This document shows, one piece after another, positions 1 to 12,700 of a stretch of DNA of 64,000 nt; within the stretch, counting starts at the first letter, position 1, and each line of letters opens with the position of its first letter. Source of the stretch: Siphonodentalium dalli (taxonomy: Eukaryota > Mollusca > Scaphopoda > Gadilida > Siphonodentaliidae); the NCBI GenBank assembly GCA_032622095.1, contig CP136064.1, forward strand, positions 173,920,310 to 173,984,309. The letters run 5' to 3'. A program made the translations under genes and the position numbers. The notes beneath the pieces were generated by a model. That model was not told the DNA's origin and did not search any database. It saw only the letters and a list, made by a program, of their open reading frames with translations.

Positions 1-2804
1 AAAATAATAACTAGCTTCCGACCGAGGCGTGCTGCATTGGCTGCATGTAACAGTATACCTGTATCAGCTTCCTCGTGGTAACATACTAGCACGAGATCAG
101 GAACTAACTCTAAGTGAACGTCGCCTTTCAGGGATCATATCACATGACATTCGACCCCATGGCAAACATAATTCAGTATTTTTGAAACACATGTAGATTC
201 TGCACTCGACCATTTGCGAAAAAAATAGAAGCCTACCAAGGAGTCTTATTATCACCACCTGATAAATATTTGGCATTGTCTGGAACTGTGTCATGGACAC
301 AGGATGTGACATGCGTGAAGCCTTGCTTGAATACCAGGATTGTATTCTCGGGTTGCAGGAAAAAGATAGCATAATGACTTATTCTGAAAAAGAATTGCAA
401 TGTATCATATTATGCAACAACTTCAACAATCTACTAATATCGATGATGACCTACTTACATCCTGTCAAGAATTTGTACGTGCTTTATCTGAGAAGCCGAC
501 ATGTATTCAATTCGACGAATTACGATAATTTTTCTCCTGTTGTTAAACGAGAACAATAACAAAACTGCAGACTTCTTAAGCAACACTTTTTTCTTGCAAA
601 CTATCAGGCAATTAGTTGGCACAATAACTCAACCCATTCTGGAATGCCATGTCCTTATAACCCTATGCAATTTGGGCCCCATATACAGTCCTATGTTGTG
701 TGGCATATATAACCATAGCCCTATCTATAGTGCACAAGATACATGTTATGGTTATATGATAACAAAGTTAGGCGTTGCGACATAAGGTGTCCCTAAAGTA
801 TGTCCCTTTACCTATATGCCCGTTTGAGTGTTATGTAAATAATGTTATCTCCTGGACGCAGAGCGGGAATAGTCAGCACCCAGATGCACATGCATAAAAG
901 CGAATCTATAATGAATCAATGATGAAGCAAGATTCAGGCGTAATCATGATCGGCCAGTCCACTCTCATTGTCTCTTTCATGCCCGTCGGGTTCATAGCAA
1001 AATCAACACCATGCTACTATTATAATCTTCGAATTGTTAACAAACCCAACTGATTTCAGTTGACCCAGAATATATACCCACAAGCTGGGCAGAAACATAA
1101 CAGCTAAACAGAGTCAAATATTTTTCCTAAAATCCTGAACCTTTTGTCATGCAGTGTATCGGATCGCCCCGGTCCGTCCCCCAGCACTAATATATAATCA
1201 AGCCATGGGAGTTTTGCTTGTCTCCCTCAAGGTTGAAAATAGGTCTGGCTAAAATGACCTCGCAACAGAAGTACCGGTATAGAAAGCATAGTCACCGTGC
1301 ATGAGATATATGGGTGCATGGGATTATATGGGTTTGGTTTTCCTTGATGGCCATAGCATGGTCGCTGTGTGAGGGGCCCGGAAGCTCTACATGTCAACAA
1401 CGCATTGTTGGCACTTCAAACCCTATCCAAATGCAGTTATAGATCTACTGAGATTTGCAATTAGCTACAATGATTCATGCAAATAGTTATTTGGCCGCCA
1501 TGTCAGGATGTACTGGTATATGAAATGTGAGGATATCTGCATGGAATAACCGAAGTAGTGCCAATTTTGACTTAACTTGCTACCTGGGGATGAGTTATTG
1601 GGCATTTTCGTCAATCAATTATTCATCACAATAAATGAGTTGGTCCAAGATATTAGAGTTCTTTAGTTTGTTGAGGAGCACCAGTGAATGCATTCTTAAT
1701 GAACAATTCCATTATCCCAATATGACGAACCCAGTTTAATTGTGTCGGTGAGTTTGAAAATCTTCGATGTTGGTGGCCCTTTTGGATCCCATCTTAAAAC
1801 AATTATCAAACATGAAGTGTCCGATGCTGTATATATCGTCAATTGTGTCTAGTGTCACAAAATGCGCCACAAAATAAGAAAATACCTCCCAGTAAAATGT
1901 AAGTCTCACTCATCAGCCTTTGCTAACAATGTGTGACCAGTTGAAATATATATATAATCGGCTTTATACAAAAATTCAAATAAAAATTGTAAAAATATGA
2001 AATAGTTGACAAAAATGTGATCATGTGAGGTTTTATGAGGTTTTATGAATTTACATATTCTGGACCAGTATCCTCGTGTGACGTTTCCGTACCCCTATCA
2101 AAATTTAATCACAATGTTGTAAAATTTTGAGAAATTAATAAAAAAAATACCATTTCCCCCCAAATTTTTATCTTAGAACATGTTCGGTCAAGGCTGTTTA
2201 TAATTCCCCTTCATCAATCTCCACACTGTTTCATTTTATGCCCCTAAAGCCTTCTTTGCATGCGGCATTCTAAGTGTAAACTATGCAATTCATTTTTCTG
2301 AGAAAATTATATTTTAGGGGGTGGGGTTAAGTTTATGCCCACAGCGCATTTTCACAGAAATATAATTATCAGTCCATCATCCAAATTGTTTTGCTAGGAC
2401 TTTGGGGCAATTTTTTAGATATGTTGCGCGTCAATAGCCCATGTATTTCACAAGTTACAGCCAATTATATGTGACACTATTTTTCAAATTGCAAGTAATT
2501 TTTCGCAATTTCAAAATATTTATTGCATTTTTTTTCGAACTAGCTTATACTTTGGTCCAGTGTTGTATCTCATGTTGTTTTATTGTTGATCTGTAATTAA
2601 TATAAACGATGTCTTGTTCACTTTATAACCACAGTCATATTTTTATACGCTGACACGTGTACTCGATGAAATTTTTATTTTATTAAGGCGTAGGAGTTGT
2701 CTTCCTTGAAAAAATCTATTTTGGGACACATTCTGAAGCGGGCAACAAGCAAAATCGGATGCGTCATATAATGACCTTTAATTTGATATATAAAAACCTT
2801 TGTT

Positions 2805-2838
<34 letters not shown>

Positions 2839-3393
2839 GCAGCCAACTTCTAAACTAGAGCCTTTCTGAGAATTGGCCCTCTGACTATTATGAATTATGG
2901 CCAACTGCTATCGCGCTGATTATTTGCTGTTCTTTTTTTTCTGGACCAAATTTCCCAAACTTTGTGTTAAAATATGTATTTTTTATGACTTCAATGCTCT
3001 TTCGGGACATATAATGTTTGTAGAAAGGTAACTGAAGTATTTATCTATCTATTTCATTACTGAAATAAATTCAAAAGCGAATATTATTAGGTGTATTGTG
3101 GAGCCCAAACCGCCAAGTGGCTTTAATAAAGTTCACATAAATATTCAGATTGTCATAATTTGTCCAACCTAATTAGAAATAATTGAAATGTAATGCATTA
3201 CTCTTTTAATGCAAAAATGGCAACTGTTGGTAATGGTAATGTATTACATTGGAAAGTAATGGCCCATCCCTGCCTCTGAAGTAGGTCAGTACTTTGTATG
3301 GAAGTATAGCACACAGCATGACATTTTAATACATCTGTACTGAGTACAGACATATAGCAGCAAAGAGGTTAATACATAAATTTTGACTGATTA
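1..3393. other. upstream intron or intergenic DNA, no exon recognised
   Basis: This stretch precedes the first transporter exon seen here and is most likely part of the intron upstream of it. I looked for the expected upstream GLUT motifs (the TM4-5 region with a GRR or RG-type loop) and found none on the plus strand, so the preceding exon should lie outside the window. It contains a run of 30 G at 2808-2837 and AT-rich sequence. At 3356-3372 there is a TTAA-bounded repeat end, TAGCAGCAAAGAGGTTAA, which recurs at 30751-30771. Short open frames near 97-785 show no recognisable domain. Confidence 0.6.
2808..2837. repeat. poly-G homopolymer (30 nt)
   Basis: An uninterrupted run of 30 G lies in unique AT-rich surroundings. 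Comparable runs occur at 28615-28653 (39 G) and 33709-33733 (25 C). Homopolymers this long are unstable and error-prone in sequencing, so the exact length is unreliable. Confidence 0.9.
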
Positions 3394-3395
3394 TA

Positions 3396-3608
3396 CAGTA
3401 ATGCCCTAAATAATCGACTCCTTAATCACAGCAGAATTATGGGTAATTTTTCAGGATTTAGTCGGAAATATGGCTTGTTGCCATTCATCGGAATGATCTC
3501 AGTGAGAGCTTTCCAATGAATGGCAACAAGCCATATTTCCGACTAAATCCTGAAAAATTACCCATAGTTATTCTGTGGTTAAGGAGTCAATTATTTAGGG
3601 CATTATTG
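3396..3608. mobile_element. foldback MITE with TA target duplication (Tc1/mariner/pogo-like)
   Basis: Two arms of about 95 bp are near-perfect inverted copies separated by a loop of about 20 bp. The termini read CAGTAATGCCCTAAATAATC on the left and, as reverse complement, CAATAATGCCCTAAATAATT on the right. Both ends are flanked by TA (3394-3395 and 3609-3610), as in Tc1/mariner-superfamily insertions. There is no coding capacity. It lies about 60 bp upstream of the transporter exon at 3667. The superfamily call rests on the TA duplication and CAG-type terminus; the internal sequence cannot confirm it. Confidence 0.75.
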
Positions 3609-3666
3609 TATATCCTGTAAATTGTCACTTTAGTCAGCTGAAGATTACTGTTCCATTCATTTGCAG

Positions 3667-3774
3667 GATTTTTAGCCATTCCAATCATTATTCAGCTGTT
3701 GACATTACCTTTCTGTCCGGAGTCTCCAAGATATCTGAAAATCACCAAGGATGATGACGATGAAGCAGAAAGAG
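3667..3774 (+). CDS. GLUT exon a: TM6 and PESPR loop
   Basis: The acceptor is TTGCAG at 3661-3666 and the donor is GTAATT from 3775. The exon begins with two bases of a split codon and ends with one base of the next. It encodes a hydrophobic helix ([15 protein letters not shown]) followed by [25 protein letters not shown] is the conserved signature after TM6 at the start of the intracellular helical domain. The DDDD stretch in the linker is unusual but sits in a variable region. Confidence 0.95.
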
Positions 3775-6700
3775 GTAATTTTAGTGTTTAAATAATTGGA
3801 TATTCATCGATGGGTAGTTACTTAATTATCTTTAATTTATTTGTAGGCACATGTATATATGCAGCTAATAAGTTCAACAAACGGGCTCACAAATGAATGA
3901 TCAGGAATCAGATGTGTGTTACTTGGCTTGTTGTCTGCTTATATTATCTGACAATCCATGCAAGCTTGTGGAGGATAGATCATTCCAATGTATACTTTCA
4001 GAATTGATGTCTGAGATTTGAAACCCATTCAGGGGTCATAGGTTTGAAGTAGGGGTGGGAGGTAAACTAAATTGCAGACATATCGTCAGGGGTGAAAGCC
4101 AGGAGCCAACCTAGAGGGTGACTTGGGGGACATTTTCTCCCTGAAATGTACCACTTCTCCCTATTTTTGTCCCAGGTAGAAGTGACTTCTCTCTCATATA
4201 CCAGTATACATATGGCCAACATCACATTTAAAGGGTATCTTCTGATTAAAATGGTGTTCTTACTCACTATACTGGCTTTAAATTGGGCTGTTGTGTTGCA
4301 TAATACTTATTGGATCATAGAAGGGTGATTTTGTGTTGTAAATTGAACTTCAGTGATTGTTATTTCTTTCTGATAACAGCCCACTTCTCCCTAATGACCA
4401 GATAGGGAGAAGTGACTTCTCTCCAAAATGTTTTATAGTATGCAATCCATTTTTATCAATGCATATTGTCAATTTGATACAGAAAATGATAACCATGTGT
4501 ACAACAAATGGCAGTCTGGAGTAAATTACATACCCACATATAAAATAGTAGGTTTGGTGACCTTTCGTAGAGTTTTCATTTCCCAACCTCGTGATTCTAC
4601 GTCTGTAGCGCCAATCAGAACTCACTATATTAGCAGCACCAAGATAAAGGAGTCCAATCGAAACGATTAACATAGCGCAATGTGACGTAATTTGGGGGAA
4701 TACTGCTAGCCTTCCTAGAAATTAAAAGTTGGCTGGAATACAATAGACTCAGTATCCTTATGAATCTGAGTGTATATGTATGTTTACAAAGACTGTGCAA
4801 ATGGATGGATGTAGTAGGTTCTATTAGTTTGAGGGTCCAGTATTGAACACTCTTAAAATAAAATTTTAGCTTTGCAGTGGCTGAGAAATACATATGATAT
4901 TTCTGATGAATTAGAAGAAATTAACAGAGAGGCAGAGTTTGCAAAAAAGAGATCTCAAAAGGTATGTAAAAGCCGAAAATAAATATGATTTGTATTGAAA
5001 ATTTTCAATGGTTTTTTGGAGAAAATATATTTCCTGCATTATATCTGCCAAAGATACGGCCAGTCTGAGTGTAATTCACTGAAATGATCTGTGAATCAGT
5101 TTTCAATGACTTCTAATGAAGCTTTGTATATAGCAAGTGTTCAATAATATTGACAAACAAGAACTTGAAATATCTTCAGTTTTGGCCAATATTTTGACAT
5201 CACAGAAAGCAGCTATCTTTACATTACAACTTTGAATTAGCGCCCCCCCCCACACCACCCCACTTGGTTGGTTTTATCCACTGTCTGTTAAAACACACAA
5301 TAAGATTTTTTTCCAGTGCTGGGTTTCAAAGGGGATCAGTCAGGTTCAGAGAAACACACCTATTTTAGGGCCCAAATCTAAAAAATTGCAATGTAACAAC
5401 CTCAGAAGAATGATTTGTCACCCTCTGAAATTAAGTCTTTACAGTAAAGCCTTCTAAAACCAACACCCTTACCTGATGTCACCATTACCAGGAACAATCA
5501 AGAAGCAAAGACTGCGTTATTAATTTGATGCAAAATATAAATTTTCCATGTGATCATTTCTATCAGGGTTCAGTCATTGTCGAAGAAAACTGATGAGATC
5601 TATGGTTGTAACTTTACTAATCAGTAAAGATGCTAAGTACAACACACTGTTTATTATGCTCTTATGGATTTAGTTCTTTAAAATCTAGAATATTTGGTGT
5701 ATGGTATAACATGAACTGAATGCATATTTTAGAATGACCTTTTAGTTTTCAGTGATGGACTTGTTGAGGCGTCCTGACCTCAGGACACCTTTGGTTATCA
5801 GTCTGGTGCTTCAACTGTCACAACAATTCTCAGGAATTAATGCTGTAAGTCCTTAAATATATTAGACTAGCTGGTGGCCCGACTTTGTCCGGGCTATTTA
5901 GGGATTTCTTTGCCAGAAACATGACTATATGAGCGTATATGAGCAAGGATACGGTCGCATGCGAAATTGGACCCAATTTGACCTTGAATTGATCATTTTG
6001 AAGGTCAAGGTCAGGTCGGAGTAACGATTTGACCCATCCAAAACACTCCCCGGACAAAAGTATCCCTAGGTAGGCTATCAAATTTCGTCGAAATCCGTCT
6101 GGTTTTACCCGATTTGACCTTGAATTGACCATTTTGAAGGTCAAGGTCAGTTCGGGTCACGATTTGACCCGTCCAAAACAATCCCCGGACAAAATTATCC
6201 CTAGGTATCAAATTTCGTCGAAATCCGTCCGGCAGTTTTCCCGGCCATTGCTAACAGACAGACAGACAGACAGACAGAAGTCCCAAAATATACCGGTATA
6301 TTAGATCTGTATTCACATTCCATGTTTAGTTCATTCCATAAGATCACAATTGATTATTGTCAGGTGATATATATTGTCAGGCTGCAGTATTTCCCCATAA
6401 TCAAGGCTCCCTCCTCTCTAAAATATGGTAATTTTCTTTATTTTTATATGCCCATTTGAAGAAAAAAAATGGCATATTATGTAATCAGTTCATCCATCCA
6501 CCTGTCTAACCGCCTGTCCGTCTGTTAAAATTTTTGGTTTCAGATCGATAACTCCAGTTTTATTATTTGATTAGAAACAAAGTTGATATCTGTGTTTATC
6601 AGCCAACAATACAGGCCAAGTTCATACAGTCCTTTTTTTTTCAACTTATAATTTGTCCTATTGCGTAACATTTTGGTTTCCAACCGATAACTCCAGTTTT

Positions 6701-9700
6701 GATTATTATATCAGAAGAAAAGTTGGTATCTGTGTTTCTCAGCCAAAAATACAGGCCAAGTTGAATTATGGGTTGCGTCCAATTATTTTCCATGAGATAT
6801 GGTCCTTTTTCAACTTAGAATTCACCTGATTTAATAACAATTTCTACAAGTAAAGTACTAACGGACATATTTAGCTATGACCCAGCAATTTTCTTGTTTG
6901 TTCTTCTGCATGTGAAAAACTGCTTTTAATGTTACACCTGTAACAGGATATCTTCCCCCCCTGGATATCTTCCCCCCCGGGGGGGAAGATATCCTAGGAT
7001 ATCTTCCCCCCCACCCTGGATATCTTCCCCCCCATGTACGACTAAAAAATAATTTCACTCATTTGATATCGTTTGGTTCTGAAATGGCCAGAATTTTTTT
7101 TTTTGAGATTAAAATGTTTTTTTGTTTTTTTTTATTTAAAAAAAAAAAGTGACAAAATTATTGTTTTCACGAATTTGATTGTCTTTTTTTTTTTCTTTCA
7201 AATGTCCAGGCTTGGATATTCCACCACCCCCCCCCCACCCAGCACCTACATGACAAAAAAATCATCTTATGGTTTTATCGCTTATTTTGCTTTATATATT
7301 CATGAGTCAGGGTTTGGGGTGGGGGGAAGATGTCCAGGTCAGGATATCTCCCCCCCGCCCCCACCCAGCACCTACATGACAAAAAAATAATCTTATGGTT
7401 TTATCGCTCGTTTTGCTTTATATAGTCAAGAAACAGCGAGAAATTAAGTTCTTCTGAGAACAAGTTGTTGAGTCAGGGTTTGGGGTGGGGGGGGGGGAAG
7501 ATGTCCAGGTCAGGATATCTTCCCCCCCCCCACCCAGCACCTACATGACAAAAAAATAATCTTATGGTTTTATCGCTCGTTTTTTATTTATATAGTCATG
7601 AAACAGCGAGAAATTAACTTCTTCTGAGAACAAGTTGTTTGAGTCAGGGTTTGGGGTGGGGGGGAAGATGTCCAGGTCAGGATATCTCCCCCCCCCCCCC
7701 ACCCAGCACCTACATGACAAAAAAATAATCTTATGGTTTTATCGCTCGTTTTGCTTTATATAGTCATGAAACAGCGAGAAATTAACTTCTTCTGAGAACA
7801 AGTTGTTTGAGTCAGGGTTTGGGGTGGGGAGGGAAGATGTCCAGGTCAGGATATCTTCCCCCCCCCCACCCAGCACCTACATGACAAAAAAATAATCTTA
7901 TGGTTTTATCGCTCGTTTTGCTTTATATAGTCATGAAACAGCGAGAAATTAACTTCTTCTGAGAACAAGTTGTTTGAGTCAGGGTTTGGGTGGGGGGGGG
8001 GGGGGAAATGTCCAGGTCAGGATATCTCCCCCCCCCCCCCACCCAGCACCTACATGACAAAAAAATAATCTTATGGTTTTATCGCTTGTTTTGCTTTATA
8101 TAGTCATGAAACAGCGAGAAATTAACTTCTTCTGAGAACAAGTTGTTTGAGTCAGGGTTTGGGTTGGGGGGGGGAAATGTCCAGGTCAGGATAACTTCCC
8201 CCCCCACCCAGCACCTACATGACAAAAAAATAATCTTATGGTTTTATCGCTCGTTTTGCTTTATATAGTCATGAAACAGCGAGAAATTAACTTCTTCTGA
8301 GAACAAGTTGTTTGAGTCAGGGTTTGGGTGGGGGGGAAGATGTCCAGGTCAGGATATCTCCCCCCCCCCCCACCCAGCACCTACATGACAAAAAAATAAT
8401 CTTATGGTTTTATCGCTTGTTTTCTTTATATAGTCATGAAACAGCGAGAAATTAACTTCTTCTGAGAACAAGTTGTTTGAGTCAGGGTTTGGGGTGGGGG
8501 GGGAAATGTCCAGGTCAGGATATCTTCCCCCCCCCCCCACCCAGCACCTACATGACAAAAAAAATAATCTTATGGTTTTATTGCTTGTTTTGCTTTATAT
8601 AGTCATGAAACAGCGAGAAATTTACTTCTTCTGAGAACAAGTTATTTGAGTCAGGGTTTGGGTGGGGGGGAAGATGTCCAGGTCAGGATATAAAACAAGC
8701 AATAAAACCATAAGATTATTTTTTTGTCATGTAGGTGCTGGGTGGGGGGGAAAATATCATGACCTGGACATTTCCCCCCCCCCCCCCCCCCCCCCCCACC
8801 CAAACCCTGACTCAAACAACTTGTTCTCAGAAGAAGTTAATTTCTCGCTGTTTCATGACTATATAAAGCAAAACAAGCAATAAAACCATAAGATTATTTT
8901 TTTGTCATGTAGGTGCTGGGTGGGGGGGAAGATATCCTGACCTGGACATCTTCCCCCCCACCCAAACCCTGACTCAAACAACTTGTTGTCAGAAGAAGTT
9001 AATTTCTCGCTGTTTCATGACTATATAAAGCAAAACGAGCGATAAAACCATAAGATTATTTTTTTGTCATGTAGGTGCTGGGTGGGGGGGAAGATATCCT
9101 GACCTGGAAATCTTCCCCCCCACCCCAAACCCTGACTCAAACAACTTGTTCTCAGAAGAAGTAAATTTCTCGCTGTTTCATGACTATATAAAGCAAAACG
9201 AGCGATAAAACCATAAGATTATTTTTTTGTCATGTAGGTGCTGGGTGGGGGGAGATATCCTGACCTGGACATCCTACCCCCCCCCCCCCCCACCAAACCC
9301 TGACTCAAACAACTTGTTGTCAGAAGAAGTTAATTTCTCGCTGTTTCATGACTATATAAAGCAAAACGAGCGATAAAACCATAAGATTATTTTTTTGTCA
9401 TGTAGGGTGCTGGGTGGGGGGAGGGGGGGGGGAGATATCCTGACCTGGACATTTCCCCCCCCCCCCCATCCAAACCCTGACTCAAACAACTTGTTGTCAG
9501 AAGAAGTTAATTTCTCGCTGTTTCATGACTATATAAAGCAAAACGAGCGATAAAACCATAAGATTATTTTTTTTGTCATGTAGGTGCTGGGTGGGGGGGA
9601 AGATATCCGGACCTGGACATTTCCCCCCCCCAACCCAAACCCTGACTCAAACAACTTGTTCTCAGAAGAAGTTAATTTCTCGCTGTTTCATGACTATATA

Positions 9701-12700
9701 AAGCAAAACAAGCGATAAAACCATAAGATTATTTTTTTGTCATGTAGGTGCTGGGTGGGGGGGAAGATATCCTGACCTGGACATCTTCCCCCCACCCCAA
9801 ACCCTGACTCAAACAACTTGTTGTCAGAAGAAGTTAATTTCTCGCTGTTTCATGACTATATAAAGCAAAACGAGCGATGAAACCATAAGATTATTTTTTT
9901 GTCATGTAGGTGCTGGGTGGGGGGGGGGGGGGAAGATATCCTGACCTGGACATCTTCCCCCCCCCACCCAAACCCTGACTCAAACAACTTGTTCTCAGAA
10001 GAAGTTAATTTCTCGCTGTTTCATGACTATATAAAGCAAAACGAGCGATAAAACCATAAGATTATTTTTTTGTCATGTAGGTGCTGGGTGGGGGGGGAAG
10101 ATATCCTGACCTGGACATCTTCCCCCCCACCCAAACCCTGACTCAAACAACTTGTTCTCAGAAGAAGTTAATTTCTCGCTGTTTCATGACTATATAAAGC
10201 AAAACAAGCGATAACACCATAAGATTATTTTTTTGTCATGTAGGTGCTGGGTGGGGGGAGGGGGGGGGGGAGATATCCTGACCTGGACATCTTCCCCCCC
10301 CCCCCCATCCAAACCCTGACTCAAACAACTTGTTGTCNNNNNNNNNNNNNNNNNNNNNNNNNNNNNNNNNNNNNNNNNNNNNNNNNNNNNNNNNNNNNNN
10401 NNNNNNNNNNNNNNNNNNNNNNNNNNNNNNNNNNNNNTCAAACCTACCATTCAATTTGCCACCTCCCTGGCTGCTAAACTTTGTTTTTTTTATGAAAGGA
10501 TGCATGTGTTTCTCAAAATAAAACGAGAAGCAGGTATGTACACTTAATATCGCATTCACCATGTGTTGCAATTATTGCCTGACCATACATATGTTCCCGA
10601 GCAACAGAAATATCTTTCAAGTAAACAATAGGCTTCACAAAGCAGGTGGGTGTGTCTTTTTCACATCCATTGCCGATGTATTGGGCTAACCACAGAACAT
10701 TTACAGAATATTTGCCAGACGAATTCTTAGCCGGGATAGTCCCAAACTGCACGGGACAATGCCGAACATGGGCAACATGTATATTTGGATAAAATTTTAC
10801 TAAGCAAAGTGGATTTTTTTTAATGTATGTTTCCTGTTGCAATGATCGACAGATGGCCTTTGCGTAGATGTTGTGCCTTGGATGGACTAGAACCTCGATT
10901 TGAAAAGCATGTGTTCGGGATTGCTCCACTGCATCTCCCCAGGCCCATGGATGTAGAGACATATTATAGGCCCTACTTTGTTTTCAAAGTTTAACTTAAG
11001 GGGTATTTTTTATGAAAATATTTGTTTATATAGACCGGAATCTCCGTGATATGAGGAATATAATTTTGTTCTTCAAAGTTGCCTTCAGATCAAGTATGGG
11101 GCTGGAGAGGGGCACCAAATTTGACAAAGACATTTTTATGATAGATTTACTCCATTATTATGTGTAGCCACTCCCACGAAACATACATTTATTGGTTTAC
11201 TAGCTGATGTGATCGACTTCGTCTGGGCTATTTAGGAGCGAACAATGTTGAAAAGCATTAGGAGAAAGAAAAAAAACTATTGTTCGATCGGTCCAGAAAA
11301 TTGCCTATATGGGCGAGGTCAAGGACACAATCGCATGTGAAATTGGACCTACGCATATTGTTCCTGGGATCAAAGTAGGCCTTCATACCAAATTTGAGTC
11401 AGATCGGTCGAGGTCCAGAAACATGCCTATATGAGCATATATGAGCAAGGTCAAGGACATGGTCGCACATGAAATTGGATCCCTGGATCAAAGTAGGCCT
11501 ACATACCAAATTTGAGTGGTTTTATCAGGATTTTTTTTACAACAAATATGAGTTAGATTTTTTAAATTGTGGTTGTTGCAGCCTGCTGGTTGGAATCCTG
11601 AATCACTAAATGATGTTTCACATTGCAGGTGATATACTATTCAACAAACATCTTCGAGTCAGCTGGTTTGACTACTAAAGCTGCTCAATATGCCACAGTG
11701 GGATCTGGAACAGTCAATGTTGTGATGACGTTCATATCAGCTCTTGTCATTGATAAACTCGGCCGCCGCACCTTGCATCTGACAGGGCTTGGGGGCATGT
11801 TCATATTTACTGTGATTCTTACTATTGCTCTCATATTTCAGGTAGGTATCTGATATATATAGCCAAGCATTATGATTTCCTGCTAGATGTCCAGTAAGAA
11901 CTTGAAATACTAATGCAATTCTCTACTATTACAGCCTGTAGTTTTGACAATAGAGTTTCAACTTCACAACTTACCAGCTGAGACTTCACTGACTCAGTAG
12001 GGACTGAATTAGGTCATAATGATCCGCACAGTGATGGTCATGCCAATTTGTTCACCTAATAAGCATGGATTTGTGGTCCACAAAAAAGCTAATAATGAGC
12101 CATTATGAATTCACAAATTATCAGAAATAGAGAAAATCATACACATGTACTGCCTAAATTAAAATAATATCTTAAATCAATATTGACCTGCAATTAGCTA
12201 AGAATATAGACTTTCCAAATGTGTTGTGTGACCTTTCATGTGACTCAATGGCACCGGAGACCATATTGGAAATAAATGGGCTCTGGCCTGCTTTTTATGT
12301 TATTCCCAAAGAAATTCAGTCACTTGATAGTGCACCCAACTGGAGTATTCTTCACTATGCTCACAGTTTTATCTAGCACATCTTTAAACCACACTTGCAT
12401 ATATATTATAATATATAAATAATGCATGGCTTATCGTTATAGTAGTAGTGTGCCAAAGGAACGATCTGGGCTACTGGTAGTGGACTACTACTATTCCTAT
12501 TCTGACATAGTCAACAACAATACATGCTTTGCTTATTAATATTATATCGAACACTGGATCACACGTGTATGAATTCTCACAAAATGTCTGTGTCTGATTT
12601 TGTCACAATTTTATTTGCATTATTTTATTGGTCTCCGATTTTACAATTATGACAATCTTATGGTGATGGCAGGAGAGTACAACTATGTTATTAGTTACAA

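Noticed and set aside
4870-4878. Splice acceptor CTTTGCAG for GLUT exon b
   Set aside because: It would remove the conserved ALQ and break the phase; the ATTTTAG acceptor ending at 4869 restores alanine across the junction.
5751-5760. Splice acceptor TTTTCAG immediately before TGATGG for GLUT exon c
   Set aside because: It would put a stop codon first in the required phase; the upstream CTTTTAG at 5745 gives an open frame and conserved residues.
7205-10337. Regular repeats considered as a CRISPR array
   Set aside because: Units are about 168 bp, fully repetitive without unique spacers, and the genome is eukaryotic.
7073-10571. Several frames with GGGG/PPPP-flanked repeats across the satellite
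   Set aside because: They are by-products of the tandem repeat, occur in both orientations, and some include the N gap.
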